Origin: Lachnospiraceae bacterium
Lineage (GTDB): Bacteria > Bacillota > Clostridia > Lachnospirales > Lachnospiraceae
Assembly: GCA_014804365.1 (NCBI GenBank)
Contig: JAAUZX010000077.1
Location: 1-44,744, forward strand
Direction of reading: 5' to 3'
Length of the DNA: 44,744 nucleotides
Shown here: positions 15,312 through 23,642 of the stretch, piece by piece
Numbering within the stretch: position 1 is the stretch's first letter
How the letters are laid out: each line of letters begins with the position of its first letter
Translations under genes and position numbers: made by a program
The notes under the pieces: generated by a model
What the model was told of the DNA's origin: nothing
The model's input: only the letters and a program-made list of their open reading frames with translations
The model's database searches: none

Positions 15312-17213
15312 TTACGCCGTAATCGCATTCCCCGTATACAACTGATAATATTTCCCTTTCTCCTCAATCAACTGGTCATGCGTTCCTCTTTCAATGATCC
15401 GCCCCTGCTCCAATACCATGATACAGTCGGAATTCTTGACGGTAGAGAGCCTGTGTGCAATCACGAAGGTGGTCCTGCCTTTCATCAGCTTATCCATACC
15501 GTCCTGCACGATCCGCTCCGTACGGGTATCGATGGAACTGGTCGCCTCATCCAGGATCAGCACCGGGGGATCAGCAATCGCCGCACGGGCAATGGCGAGA
15601 AGCTGTCTCTGTCCCTGACTCAAGTTAGCGCCGTCTCCGGTCAGTATCGTGTCATATCCTTCCGGGAGATGTCTGATAAAGCCGTCCGCATTGGCAAGCT
15701 TTGCCGCTGCAATAACTTCCTCGTCAGTGGCATCCAGCTTTCCGTAACGTATGTTATCCATAACACTTCCCGTAAACAGGTGTGTATCCTGTAATACAAT
15801 TCCGAGAGAACGCCGTAAATCCGCCTTCTTGATCTTATTCACATTAATGCCGTCATATCTGATCTTACCGTCCTGTATATCATAGAAGCGGTTGATCAGA
15901 TTCGTGATCGTCGTCTTACCTGCTCCGGTGGAACCGACGAAAGCGATCTTCTGTCCCGGCTCAGCAAAGAGCTTCACATCATGCAGCACGATCTTGTCAT
16001 CATTGTAGCCAAAATCCACGCCGTCGAACACCACGGCTCCTTTCAACTCCACATAATCTACCGCATGATTAGCCTGATGTTCGTGCCGCCATGCCCAGCG
16101 TCCGGTACGTTCCGCACTCTCCACAAGTCTGCCGCCTTCTTCCCTGACGTTGACCAGAGTCACATAGCCTTCGTCCGTCTCCGGCACCTCATCCATCATC
16201 TTAAAGATACGCTCCGCACCGGCCATCGCCATGACAATGGAGTTAAACTGTTGACTCACTTGGTTAATCGGCATATTAAAACTCTTATTAAAGGTCAGGA
16301 AACTGGCAAGAGCTCCCAGAGATAATCCGGAAATCCCCGAAATCGCCAACACACCGCCGACAATCGCACATATCACATAACTCACATTACCAAGCTGCAT
16401 ATTGACCGGTCCTACGATATTGACCAGATAGTTTGCCTTATCCGCGCTGTGATAAAGGTTATCGTTCAATTCATTAAACTGTCTGATATTTTCCTCTTCG
16501 TGACAGAAGACTTTCACTACTTTCTGTCCTTCCATCATCTCCTCTATAAATCCGTTGACTTTACCCAGATCTTTCTGCTGCTGCAAGAAATAACTTCCGC
16601 TTAATCCCGCCGTCTTCTTCGTAACGACAAGCATAACCGCCACCATGACAAGCGTCACCAGAGTAAGCGGCACGCTCAGAACGATCATACTGATCAGTAC
16701 ACTGACGATGGTAATCGTACTGTTGAATATCTGGGGCATACTCTGGCTCACCATCTGCCGGATCGTATCGGTGTCATTGGTATAAACCGACATAATGTCA
16801 CCGTGGGCATGTGTATCAAAATATTTAATAGGCAATGTCTGCATATGGGTAAACAAGTCATCTCTTAAATTCCTGAGAACTCCCTGCGTCACATTGATCA
16901 TAAGCCTGTTGTATGTGTAAGCCGCCGCTACGCCGATGGCGTAGAATCCTGCTACCCTAAGGATCGCCATGGCAAGGGGATGAAAATCCGGCACATCCGT
17001 CGTCAGCATCGGTGTTATATAGTCATCAATCAGGCTCTGGATAAACATTGTCCCCTGCACATTCGCCAATACGCTGACGAAGATCAATATGGCAACAATG
17101 ATCAGATGGGGCGCATAACTTTTCGCCACATACTTCATCAGCCGCTTAAAAACCTTTCCCGGATTTTCTATTCTTTTTCCTTTAGGCATTCTGCCATGCA
17201 TTGGTCCCGGCAT
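15312..17213 (-). CDS. ABC exporter half-transporter, LmrD/TM288-like subunit
   Basis: A 633-residue fusion of a six-helix membrane domain (about 30-340) and a nucleotide-binding domain (about 395-625). Walker A is GSTGAGKT (about 427-434) and Walker B has the catalytic glutamate (LILDEATSSID). The signature is LSQGQ instead of LSGGQ. In heterodimeric exporters such as TM287/288 and LmrCD, one partner carries an altered signature and the other an altered Walker B; this pair shows that pattern. An N-terminal basic leader (MPGPMHGRMPKGKR) precedes TM1. Its start overlaps the upstream subunit's stop by one base (TAATG), so translation is coupled. Substrate probably drugs, lipids or peptides; not readable from sequence. 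Confidence 0.93.
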   Translation of the reverse strand: MPGPMHGRMPKGKRIENPGKVFKRLMKYVAKSYAPHLIIVAILIFVSVLANVQGTMFIQSLIDDYITPMLTTDVPDFHPLAMAILRVAGFYAIGVAAAYTYNRLMINVTQGVLRNLRDDLFTHMQTLPIKYFDTHAHGDIMSVYTNDTDTIRQMVSQSMPQIFNSTITIVSVLISMIVLSVPLTLVTLVMVAVMLVVTKKTAGLSGSYFLQQQKDLGKVNGFIEEMMEGQKVVKVFCHEEENIRQFNELNDNLYHSADKANYLVNIVGPVNMQLGNVSYVICAIVGGVLAISGISGLSLGALASFLTFNKSFNMPINQVSQQFNSIVMAMAGAERIFKMMDEVPETDEGYVTLVNVREEGGRLVESAERTGRWAWRHEHQANHAVDYVELKGAVVFDGVDFGYNDDKIVLHDVKLFAEPGQKIAFVGSTGAGKTTITNLINRFYDIQDGKIRYDGINVNKIKKADLRRSLGIVLQDTHLFTGSVMDNIRYGKLDATDEEVIAAAKLANADGFIRHLPEGYDTILTGDGANLSQGQRQLLAIARAAIADPPVLILDEATSSIDTRTERIVQDGMDKLMKGRTTFVIAHRLSTVKNSDCIMVLEQGRIIERGTHDQLIEEKGKYYQLYTGNAITA

Positions 17214-18964
17214 TACTCTTCACCTGCCTTCTCATCGAAATCCCCGCCGCCGCTGGTCTGGGATTCATATACTTCACGATAGATCTCGTTATTCTCAAGC
17301 AATTCCTCATGTGTTCCGTAGCCGTTGATGTGTCCCTCATCCATGACGATAATATGGTCGGCATTCTGCACGCTGGACACGCGCTGGGCAATGATCAGCT
17401 TGGTCGTCTCCGGAATCTCCTCTGCAAAAGCCTTCCTTATTCTGGCATCCGTAGCCGTATCCACGGCACTGGTGCTGTCGTCAAGAATCAGTATCTTCGG
17501 CTTCTTGAGAAGCGCCCTCGCAATACAGAGACGTTGTTTCTGTCCGCCGGACACATTCGTACCGCCCTGTTCTATGTAAGTGTTATAACCCTCCGGCATC
17601 TTCTCGATAAATTCGTCCGCACAGGCAAGCTGGCACACCCGCTTACATTCCTCTTCCGTGGCATTCTCATCTCCCCATCTGAGGTTATCCAGAATCGTCC
17701 CCGAGAAAAGTACATTCTTCTGCAGCACTACCGCTACCTGATTACGCAGGCTTTCCATGTCATACTCCCGCACATCGCGGCCGCCTACCATGACAGAACC
17801 TGCCGATACATCGTACAGTCGGCTGATCAGGTTGACCAGACTTGTTTTGGAACTGCCTGTTCCGCCGAGTATGCCTACGGTCTCGCCCGCCTTGATCTTA
17901 AGGTTAATATCGTGCAGTATTGCCTTGCTCTTATCTTCATAATAGGAAAAATCTACATTCTTAAACTCGATATCTCCGCTTGCCACCTCATAAACGGGAT
18001 TGACCGGATTAGTCAGATTGCTCTTCTCATTCAGCACTTCGCTGATACGCCTTGCACTGGCAATACTCATGCTCATCATAACGAAGATCATGGCAACCAT
18101 CATCAGGCTCATCAGGATATTCATACAATATGCCATCAGGCTCATCAATGCACCGGTGGTCAGTTCATTCTGCACGATCATTCTGGCACCCATCCAGCTG
18201 ATCAACAGGATACAGGTATAGACCGTAAACTGCATGACCGGCATATTCAGCACCACGTTTTTCTCTGCTTTTAAGAAAATATCATAGATAGCCTGACTGG
18301 CTTTCTTAAGCTTGGAAGTCTCGTAATCTTCCCTGACATAAGCCTTGACAACACGGATCGCGCTGACATTCTCCTGCACGGAGGCATTGAGTTCGTCATA
18401 CTTCGGGAATGCCATCTGGAAGTATTTCATCGCTCTGGTGATAATAAAAAACAGCACGATCGCCAACAACACAAGCGCTACCATATAAATAGAAGCCAGT
18501 CTTGTATTGATCATAAATGCCATGGACATAGCGCAGATCATGCTGATCGGTGCACGGAAACAGATACGCAGAAGCATCTGGTACGCCATCTGCACATTCG
18601 TCACGTCCGTTGTCAGTCTGGTGACCAGTCCCGCCGTGCTGAACTTATCCAGATTGGAAAAAGAAAATGTCTGTATGTTGTCAAACATGGCCTTACGCAG
18701 ATTACGGGCAAAACCGGTAGATGCCCGGGCACCGTACTTACCGCCCATGACACCGCAAAAGAGTCCGCACAGCGCCGCGCCGACCATTAAGCCGCCCACG
18801 ATATAGATATGGCGCATATCGCCTGCTTCCACACCATCGTCGATGATCGATGCCATCAAGAGCGGAATCAGCGTCTCAAAGACAACCTCCATTATCATAA
18901 AAATAGGTGTCAGCACAGATGCCTTCTTAAATTCTTTAATCTGTGCCGCTAATGTTTTGATCAT
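17213..18964 (-). CDS. ABC exporter half-transporter, LmrC/TM287-like subunit
   Basis: A 583-residue half-transporter: six membrane helices (about 15-310) and a nucleotide-binding domain (about 340-570). Walker A is GGTGSSKT (about 367-374), the signature is a normal VSGGQ, and Walker B ends in Asp instead of Glu (LILDDSTSAVD). This is the degenerate-site subunit of a heterodimeric exporter, complementing the altered LSQGQ signature of its partner. It is first in the two-gene operon. The gap to the divergent nucleoside-binding lipoprotein gene is about 316 bases, with a TTGACA box at 19086-19081 on the minus strand that may belong to its promoter. Confidence 0.93.
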   Translation of the reverse strand: MIKTLAAQIKEFKKASVLTPIFMIMEVVFETLIPLLMASIIDDGVEAGDMRHIYIVGGLMVGAALCGLFCGVMGGKYGARASTGFARNLRKAMFDNIQTFSFSNLDKFSTAGLVTRLTTDVTNVQMAYQMLLRICFRAPISMICAMSMAFMINTRLASIYMVALVLLAIVLFFIITRAMKYFQMAFPKYDELNASVQENVSAIRVVKAYVREDYETSKLKKASQAIYDIFLKAEKNVVLNMPVMQFTVYTCILLISWMGARMIVQNELTTGALMSLMAYCMNILMSLMMVAMIFVMMSMSIASARRISEVLNEKSNLTNPVNPVYEVASGDIEFKNVDFSYYEDKSKAILHDINLKIKAGETVGILGGTGSSKTSLVNLISRLYDVSAGSVMVGGRDVREYDMESLRNQVAVVLQKNVLFSGTILDNLRWGDENATEEECKRVCQLACADEFIEKMPEGYNTYIEQGGTNVSGGQKQRLCIARALLKKPKILILDDSTSAVDTATDARIRKAFAEEIPETTKLIIAQRVSSVQNADHIIVMDEGHINGYGTHEELLENNEIYREVYESQTSGGGDFDEKAGEE

Positions 18965-19102
18965 ATTGATTAGCTCTGCTCCTTTCCTGACAGGAACCGG
19001 CCGAATTTCTTAACTGTCAGCCCGTCTCTTCGTCATTCCAATAAATCCCACCTATATATCATTATGCAAATAATTTTTAATGTCAAGAAAGAACACGAAA
19101 AA

Positions 19103-19132
19103 TTCACAAGAGTTTTATATTTTTTCTATAAT
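19103..19132 (+). promoter_or_regulatory. Promoter of the nucleoside-importer operon
   Basis: TTCACA (19103-19108) and a perfect TATAAT (19127-19132) are 18 bases apart. The start codon lies 149 bases further, so the transcript would have a long leader that includes the inverted repeat at 19196-19256. Confidence 0.6.
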
Positions 19133-19195
19133 GTTTTTATGAAAAAAGAGAGTTGTTTTTATCTGCAGTCAATGCTAATATTATAGAATATTACA

Positions 19196-19256
19196 GCATG
19201 TCCCTGTTAAAAGAAGCAGAAGAATTCCTTTTTCTTCCTATTATAATAGGACATGC
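19196..19256 (+). other. Inverted repeat in the leader of the nucleoside-binding lipoprotein gene
   Basis: GCATGTCC (19196-19203) pairs perfectly with GGACATGC (19249-19256), enclosing 45 bases that are purine-rich, then pyrimidine-rich, and can pair in part (AGAAGAA with TTCTTCC). A second TATAAT lies inside at 19242-19247. It ends 24 bases before the start codon, so it could affect translation. It does not match a riboswitch class that I can recognise. Confidence 0.4.
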
Positions 19257-19280
19257 CCACATACAGAGAGGAGAATAATT

Positions 19281-20525
19281 ATGAAAAAGAAAGTATTAGC
19301 ACTGATCCTTTCTTCTGTTATGGTTCTTTCACTTGCAGGCTGTGGCAATGACAGCGCCCAGTCTTCCGCAAATGATACGACAGCAGAAGATACAGCAACA
19401 GACGCTGCAGACGATACGGCAGATACCGAGCCCGAGGCGGCAGCAGACACAGAGACAGAAGGAAACGATGACGCCGCTCCGGCAGAAGCTTCCGACGCAG
19501 CGCTTAAAATCGCTATTGTCAGCAGTCCTTCCGGCGTAGACGACGGTTCTTTCAATGAAGACAACTACAACGGTATCATGACATTTATCGCAAGTCATCC
19601 CGACTGCACCGTAACACCGGTACAGGAGACAACAGGTGATGTAACGGCAGCCGTACAGGCCGTAGCTGACATTGTTGCAGACTACGATGTAATCGTCTGC
19701 TGCGGATTCCAGTTTGCCGGAATCTCCACAATCGCAGAAGAAAACCCCGACGTGAAATTCGTTCTGGTAGACTCCTTCCCTTCTGACGCAGAAGGCAACG
19801 AAGTAACAGTAGACAACATCTACGCTATGTGCTTCGCAGAGCAGGAGTCCGGTTTCTTCGCAGGTATGGCTGCCGCTCTTGAGACCACCACCGGCAAGGT
19901 AGCCGTTGTCAACGGTATCGCATATCCTTCCAATGTAAACTACCAGTACGGTTTTGAATGCGGTGTGAAATATGCAAATGAGACTGAGGGCACTAATGCC
20001 GAGATCGTAGAACTTCCTTCCTATGCAGGCACAGACGTGACCGGCGCCAACGTAGGCGGTAACTACGTAGGTTCTTTTGCCGACGAGGCAACAGGTAAAG
20101 TCGTAGGTAACGCACTGATCGCCGAAGGTGTTGATGTCATCTTCGTAGCAGCAGGCGCTTCCGGTAACGGTGTACTGACAGCAGCGAAAGAAGCTGACGG
20201 CGTATATTTTATCGGTTGTGACGTAGACCAGTATGACGACGGTGCGAACGGTGATGCCAACGTAGTCCTGACATCCGCACTGAAAGTAATGCACTTGAAT
20301 GTAGAGCGTGCCTTAAATGCAGTAGTAGACGGTTCCTTCAAGGGCGCCAACGTAACTCTGCAGGCTGACACAGACTCCACAGGCTATGTAAACGCAGACG
20401 GCCGCTGCCAGTTATCCGCAGACACCATCTCCAAGATCGATGCTGCATACGAGTCCGTAAAATCCGGCGCAATCGTTCCCGCCGCTAACTTCAACGGCGT
20501 AACCCCGGATGACTTCACATGGTAA
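19281..20525 (+). CDS. BMP-family nucleoside-binding lipoprotein (PnrA/BmpA-like)
   Basis: A 414-residue exported lipoprotein: signal peptide with lipobox LAGC (Cys21), an acidic A/T/D/E-rich linker (about 22-75), then a two-lobe BMP/PnrA binding domain. Family marks include GVDDGSFNE near the start of the domain, the VCCGFQFA segment, ADYDVIV, and FAGMAAALET. By family knowledge it captures purine nucleosides and delivers them to a Nup-type importer, whose ATPase and permeases follow. ATG at 19281 has AGAGAGGAGAATAATT upstream. A strong terminator and other structures lie between it and the ATPase gene, which points to higher expression of this subunit. Confidence 0.92.
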   Translation: MKKKVLALILSSVMVLSLAGCGNDSAQSSANDTTAEDTATDAADDTADTEPEAAADTETEGNDDAAPAEASDAALKIAIVSSPSGVDDGSFNEDNYNGIMTFIASHPDCTVTPVQETTGDVTAAVQAVADIVADYDVIVCCGFQFAGISTIAEENPDVKFVLVDSFPSDAEGNEVTVDNIYAMCFAEQESGFFAGMAAALETTTGKVAVVNGIAYPSNVNYQYGFECGVKYANETEGTNAEIVELPSYAGTDVTGANVGGNYVGSFADEATGKVVGNALIAEGVDVIFVAAGASGNGVLTAAKEADGVYFIGCDVDQYDDGANGDANVVLTSALKVMHLNVERALNAVVDGSFKGANVTLQADTDSTGYVNADGRCQLSADTISKIDAAYESVKSGAIVPAANFNGVTPDDFTW

Positions 20526-20526
20526 T

Positions 20527-20577
20527 AAAGGTAAATTCCTTCGGAATTAACCTTACGAGATTTGCTTCGCAAACTCG
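20527..20577 (+). repeat. Double-hairpin repeat, copy 2
   Basis: Starts one base after the lipoprotein stop codon (TAA at 20523-20525). Hairpin 1 pairs GGTAAATTCC (20530-20539) with GGAATTAACC (20543-20552), one mismatch at the same place as copy 1. Hairpin 2 (20555-20577) is identical to copy 1 over CGAGATTTGC and GCAAACTCG. Next to it GCAAGAAT/ATTCTTGC (20577-20611) can form a further stem. Comparison with 11834-11882 shows stem-1 bases changed on both arms. Confidence 0.75.
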
Positions 20578-20641
20578 GCAAGAATGTCGTTCACACATAT
20601 ATTCTTGCTGATATCTGCCATGTCATTTAAAATGTATATAA

Positions 20642-20680
20642 GGCTGTAAGGTAAATTTTCCTTGCAGCCATTTTTATTTT
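20642..20680 (+). terminator. Terminator between nucleoside-binding and ATPase genes
   Basis: GGCTGTAAGG (20642-20651) pairs with CCTTGCAGCC (20660-20669), one G-U pair, 8-base loop, then ATTTTTATTTT. This is a strong intrinsic terminator inside the importer gene cluster. Partial readthrough or the separate promoter at 20881 would feed the downstream genes. Confidence 0.88.
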
Positions 20681-20735
20681 GCCGTATTCTATATATAGAA
20701 AAAACATTACAATCCGTAAGTTATTCAATGCCTAA

Positions 20736-20872
20736 GCGCAGAGGGAAGATAATATCTTAAGGAGCCCCTCAAAAAGCGTCAGTGCTTAACGAGGTTCCTC
20801 ACGAGTTTAGCACCTGTTACGCTTTTTGCGGAGCGAAAGCGCGGCTCCGTAGATATTATCTTTCCTCTGCGC
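20736..20872 (+). other. 137-bp imperfect palindrome (structured element or miniature repeat)
   Basis: The ends, 20736-20757 and 20851-20872, are complementary over 22 bp with a single G-U pair. Inside, GGAGCC (20761-20766) pairs with GGCTCC (20843-20848), AAAAAGCGT (20771-20779) with ACGCTTTTT (20819-20827), and CAGTGCT-AAC with GTTTAGCACCTG around an inner loop. A small side stem sits at GCGAAAGC (20834-20841). There is no coding frame and no obvious target duplication at its ends. It could be a mobile miniature element or a structured RNA/processing site between the importer genes. Confidence 0.75.
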
Positions 20873-20880
20873 GACCGTCC

Positions 20881-20910
20881 TTCAAAAACGTGGGTATCCA
20901 GCGATATAAT
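20881..20910 (+). promoter_or_regulatory. Possible internal promoter for the ATPase and permease genes
   Basis: TTCAAA (20881-20886) and TATAAT (20905-20910) with 18-base spacing, directly after the palindrome and 76 bases before the ATPase start codon. The -10 is perfect, the -35 only partial. Confidence 0.4.
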
Positions 20911-20986
20911 TTATAAGCTTAATGCCCGCGACCGACTTAGATAACTCGTGCATCAGCACACACTTCCAGTAAAGCGAGGCCAACGC

Positions 20987-22531
20987 ATGTCAGATTACAT
21001 TATCGAAATGAATCACATCACGAAGCGTTTTCCCGGTATCGTGGCAAATGACGACGTGTCCATCCAGGTAAAAAAAGGCGAGATCTACGCACTCCTCGGC
21101 GAAAACGGCGCCGGCAAGTCTACTCTGATGAGTATGCTGTTCGGCATGTACGAGCCGGACGAGGGCGAGATCATCATTCGCGGCGAGAAGGTCAAAATCC
21201 AGTCTCCCAACCACGCGACCAAACTGAATATCGGCATGGTACACCAGCATTTTAAACTGGTGAGCAACTACACCATTGCAGAAAACATCATTCTGGGAAT
21301 GGAACCCGTAAAGAAGACATTAGGACTCTTCAAATCGGTAGACATTAAGAAAGCAAACGAGGACATCCTTGCCTTATCACGTAAGTTCGGTCTCGAAGTA
21401 GACCCCACCAAGGTAATCGAGCAGGTCAATGTCTCCATGCAGCAGCGTGTAGAGATTCTTAAGATGCTCTACCGCGAAGCGGAGATTCTCATTTTCGACG
21501 AACCTACCGCCGTGCTTACTCCACAGGAGATCGAATTCCTTCTGGAAATCATTAGGAGTCTGCGGGACGACGGCAAGACCATTATCCTGATCACACATAA
21601 ATTAGAAGAGATTAAAAAGATTGCCGACCGCTGTGCCATTCTCTGCCGCGGCAAACTGATCGATGTGTTAGACGTAGCCACTACGGATACCAAGACGATG
21701 GCTAATCTGATGGTCGGGCGCGAGGTCAGCTTTACCGTGGACAAGCCCGAACCGCAATACGGTAAGGAAGTGCTGCGTGTGGAACACCTGACCGTATGCA
21801 ATGAAGACAAGTATGAAGTCGTCAAGGATGTCTCTTTTTCCGTCAGGGAAGGGGAAATCTTCGTCGTGGCCGGTGTCTCAGGCAACGGGCAGATCGAACT
21901 GGCGGATGCCATCGCCGGACTGATCAAACCGGCCGGCGGAACCGTCACGTTAAACGGTGCGGATATCACTTCCTACTCCATCCGTAAGAGAAATCTGGCG
22001 GGTATTTCCTATATTCCGGAAGACCGCCACAACGTGGGACTTGTGATGGATTTTACCCTCTCGGACAATCTGGCGCTCAAGAATTATTTCGAGGAACCTT
22101 TTTCCCGTAAGGGTGTCATCAGCAACGATGAATTCACTACATACGGCGACAAGCTGATCGGCAAATACGATATCCGTAGCAGTCAGGGCAATGACACGAT
22201 CGTCCGCTCCATGAGCGGCGGTAACCAGCAGAAGGCTATCATCGCCAGAGAGATCGAACTCGGTTCTTCCCTGACTATCTTCGTACAGCCTACCCGCGGT
22301 CTGGATATCGGCGCGATCGAGAATATTCATAAACAGATCATCGGCGAGCGAAGCAAAGGCAAAGCGATCCTGCTGATCTCGCTGGAACTGGACGAAGTCA
22401 TGAATCTGGCGGATACCATCGGCGTCATCTATAACGGAGAGATCCAGAAGATCGCCGATGCCAGAGAACTCACACCGTCGCAGGTCGGCGAATTCATGAT
22501 GGGAGTAGGAGGTCGCCATGAAAAAGAATAA
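20987..22531 (+). CDS. Nucleoside ABC importer ATPase (NupO/NupA-like)
   Basis: A 514-residue tandem ABC ATPase of the sugar/nucleoside (RbsA-like) type. Domain 1 has Walker A GENGAGKS (38-45) and Walker B LIFDEPTAVLTP; its signature region reads VSMQQ. Domain 2 has the degenerate loop GVSGNGQ, signature MSGGNQQ and Walker B FVQPTRGLD, where Q stands in the place of the glutamate, as is usual in this branch. An upstream GTG (20948) is in frame, but ATG at 20987, preceded by GCGAGG, gives the normal N-terminus MSDYIIEM. Its end overlaps the first permease by 14 bases. With the BMP lipoprotein and two permeases it forms a purine-nucleoside importer. Confidence 0.93.
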   Translation: MSDYIIEMNHITKRFPGIVANDDVSIQVKKGEIYALLGENGAGKSTLMSMLFGMYEPDEGEIIIRGEKVKIQSPNHATKLNIGMVHQHFKLVSNYTIAENIILGMEPVKKTLGLFKSVDIKKANEDILALSRKFGLEVDPTKVIEQVNVSMQQRVEILKMLYREAEILIFDEPTAVLTPQEIEFLLEIIRSLRDDGKTIILITHKLEEIKKIADRCAILCRGKLIDVLDVATTDTKTMANLMVGREVSFTVDKPEPQYGKEVLRVEHLTVCNEDKYEVVKDVSFSVREGEIFVVAGVSGNGQIELADAIAGLIKPAGGTVTLNGADITSYSIRKRNLAGISYIPEDRHNVGLVMDFTLSDNLALKNYFEEPFSRKGVISNDEFTTYGDKLIGKYDIRSSQGNDTIVRSMSGGNQQKAIIAREIELGSSLTIFVQPTRGLDIGAIENIHKQIIGERSKGKAILLISLELDEVMNLADTIGVIYNGEIQKIADARELTPSQVGEFMMGVGGRHEKE

Positions 22532-23642
22532 AAATAACATCATACATAAACTGACGTTACAAACCATCGGACATGAGAAGCGGCAGCAATATATGATTCC
22601 CGTTTTTACAATCGTGCTCAGCCTGATCTTCGGCCTTATCGTCATAGCGCTTCTCGGCAGCAACCCTTTCAAGGCGTATTACAATCTGCTTCAGGGTTCC
22701 GGTCTGGCGCCCAAGGCTTCCTACGCGGGGCACAAGGGCATGATTACCGATTTTACCAGCTTCTTAAACGCACTGACCCCGATGCTTTTTGCCGCGCTGT
22801 CGGTTCTGATCGCCCTGAAAGCCGGGCTGTTCAACATCGGCGTATCGGGACAGATGTTAGCGGCCGGATTCACGGCTACCATACTGATCGGCTACTCGGA
22901 TCTTCCGGCGCTTGTAGCAAAGCCTCTGACGGTACTGATCGGTTTCGCCGTAGGCGCACTGGCAGGCGCATTGGTCGGCTGGCTCAAGCACCGCTTTAAT
23001 ATCAATGAAGTCGTATCCACAATCATGTTTAACTATATTTTCCAGTATGTAGTCAGCTTTCTTATCAACACCTTCTATGTGGACCCTGTCTCAAGACAGT
23101 CCAAAAATGTAGGCGCGGCCGGCCGGTTGACACTGGTGGACGTGGTGATCGGCGATTACAAGATGGATATTCCTCTGGGAATCCTTCTGGCTGCTGTCGG
23201 TATTGCAGTCACCGCTTTTCTCTTGAATAAAACCATTCTCGGCTTCGAGATCAAGGCCGTGGGAAGCAGCATTCGCGCCGCAGAATACGCAGGAATACAG
23301 GTGGGACGCACCAGAGTGCTCGCCATGATGCTCTCCGGCGGATTCGCCGGGCTGGCAGGTGTCACCTACTACATGGGATATTTTGCTTCCATCCAGCCTA
23401 AGGTGCTTGTCAGCACAGGCTACGATGCCATCGCGGTGGCGCTCCTCGGCAACAGTTCTCCCATTGGCATCATCTTCTCTTCCTTCCTGATCACGGTCAT
23501 TTCGAAGGGAAGTACTTATATGAATTCCGCTTCCGGCGTACAAGCTGAGATTGCCTCCGCAATAACGGGAATTATACTTCTTTTCAGCGCATGCGGAGCT
23601 TATGTAAAATACAAAGTCAACAGATGGAAGGAGGACAACTAA
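22518..23642 (+). CDS. Nucleoside ABC importer permease 1 (NupP/NupB-like)
   Basis: A 374-residue membrane protein of the BPD_transp_2 family with about nine to ten predicted helices. Marks include a basic N-terminus, KAGLFNIGVSGQMLAAGF (about 94-111), NINEVVSTIMFNYI, and the cytoplasmic EIKAVGSSIRAAEYAGI coupling segment (about 240-256). ATG at 22518 lies inside the end of the ATPase gene, with GGAGTAGGAGGTCGCC just upstream. Its stop is followed directly by the start of the second permease. In this family the two permeases form the heterodimeric channel through which nucleosides pass. Confidence 0.92.
   Translation: MKKNKNNIIHKLTLQTIGHEKRQQYMIPVFTIVLSLIFGLIVIALLGSNPFKAYYNLLQGSGLAPKASYAGHKGMITDFTSFLNALTPMLFAALSVLIALKAGLFNIGVSGQMLAAGFTATILIGYSDLPALVAKPLTVLIGFAVGALAGALVGWLKHRFNINEVVSTIMFNYIFQYVVSFLINTFYVDPVSRQSKNVGAAGRLTLVDVVIGDYKMDIPLGILLAAVGIAVTAFLLNKTILGFEIKAVGSSIRAAEYAGIQVGRTRVLAMMLSGGFAGLAGVTYYMGYFASIQPKVLVSTGYDAIAVALLGNSSPIGIIFSSFLITVISKGSTYMNSASGVQAEIASAITGIILLFSACGAYVKYKVNRWKEDN

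Noticed and set aside
17201-18274. 357-codon open frame antisense to the exporter subunit
   Set aside because: It overlaps a certain ABC exporter gene and shows His/Ile-rich composition typical of antisense shadows.
19133-19280. Leader of the nucleoside-importer operon considered as a purine riboswitch
   Set aside because: The conserved purine-riboswitch core and its two kissing loops are not visible; only one long-range 8-bp pairing was found.
19329-20294. 321-codon Cys-rich open frame antisense to the nucleoside-binding lipoprotein
   Set aside because: The cysteines come from the reverse complement of Ala/Thr/Asp codons; the sense strand is a clear BMP protein with a lipobox.
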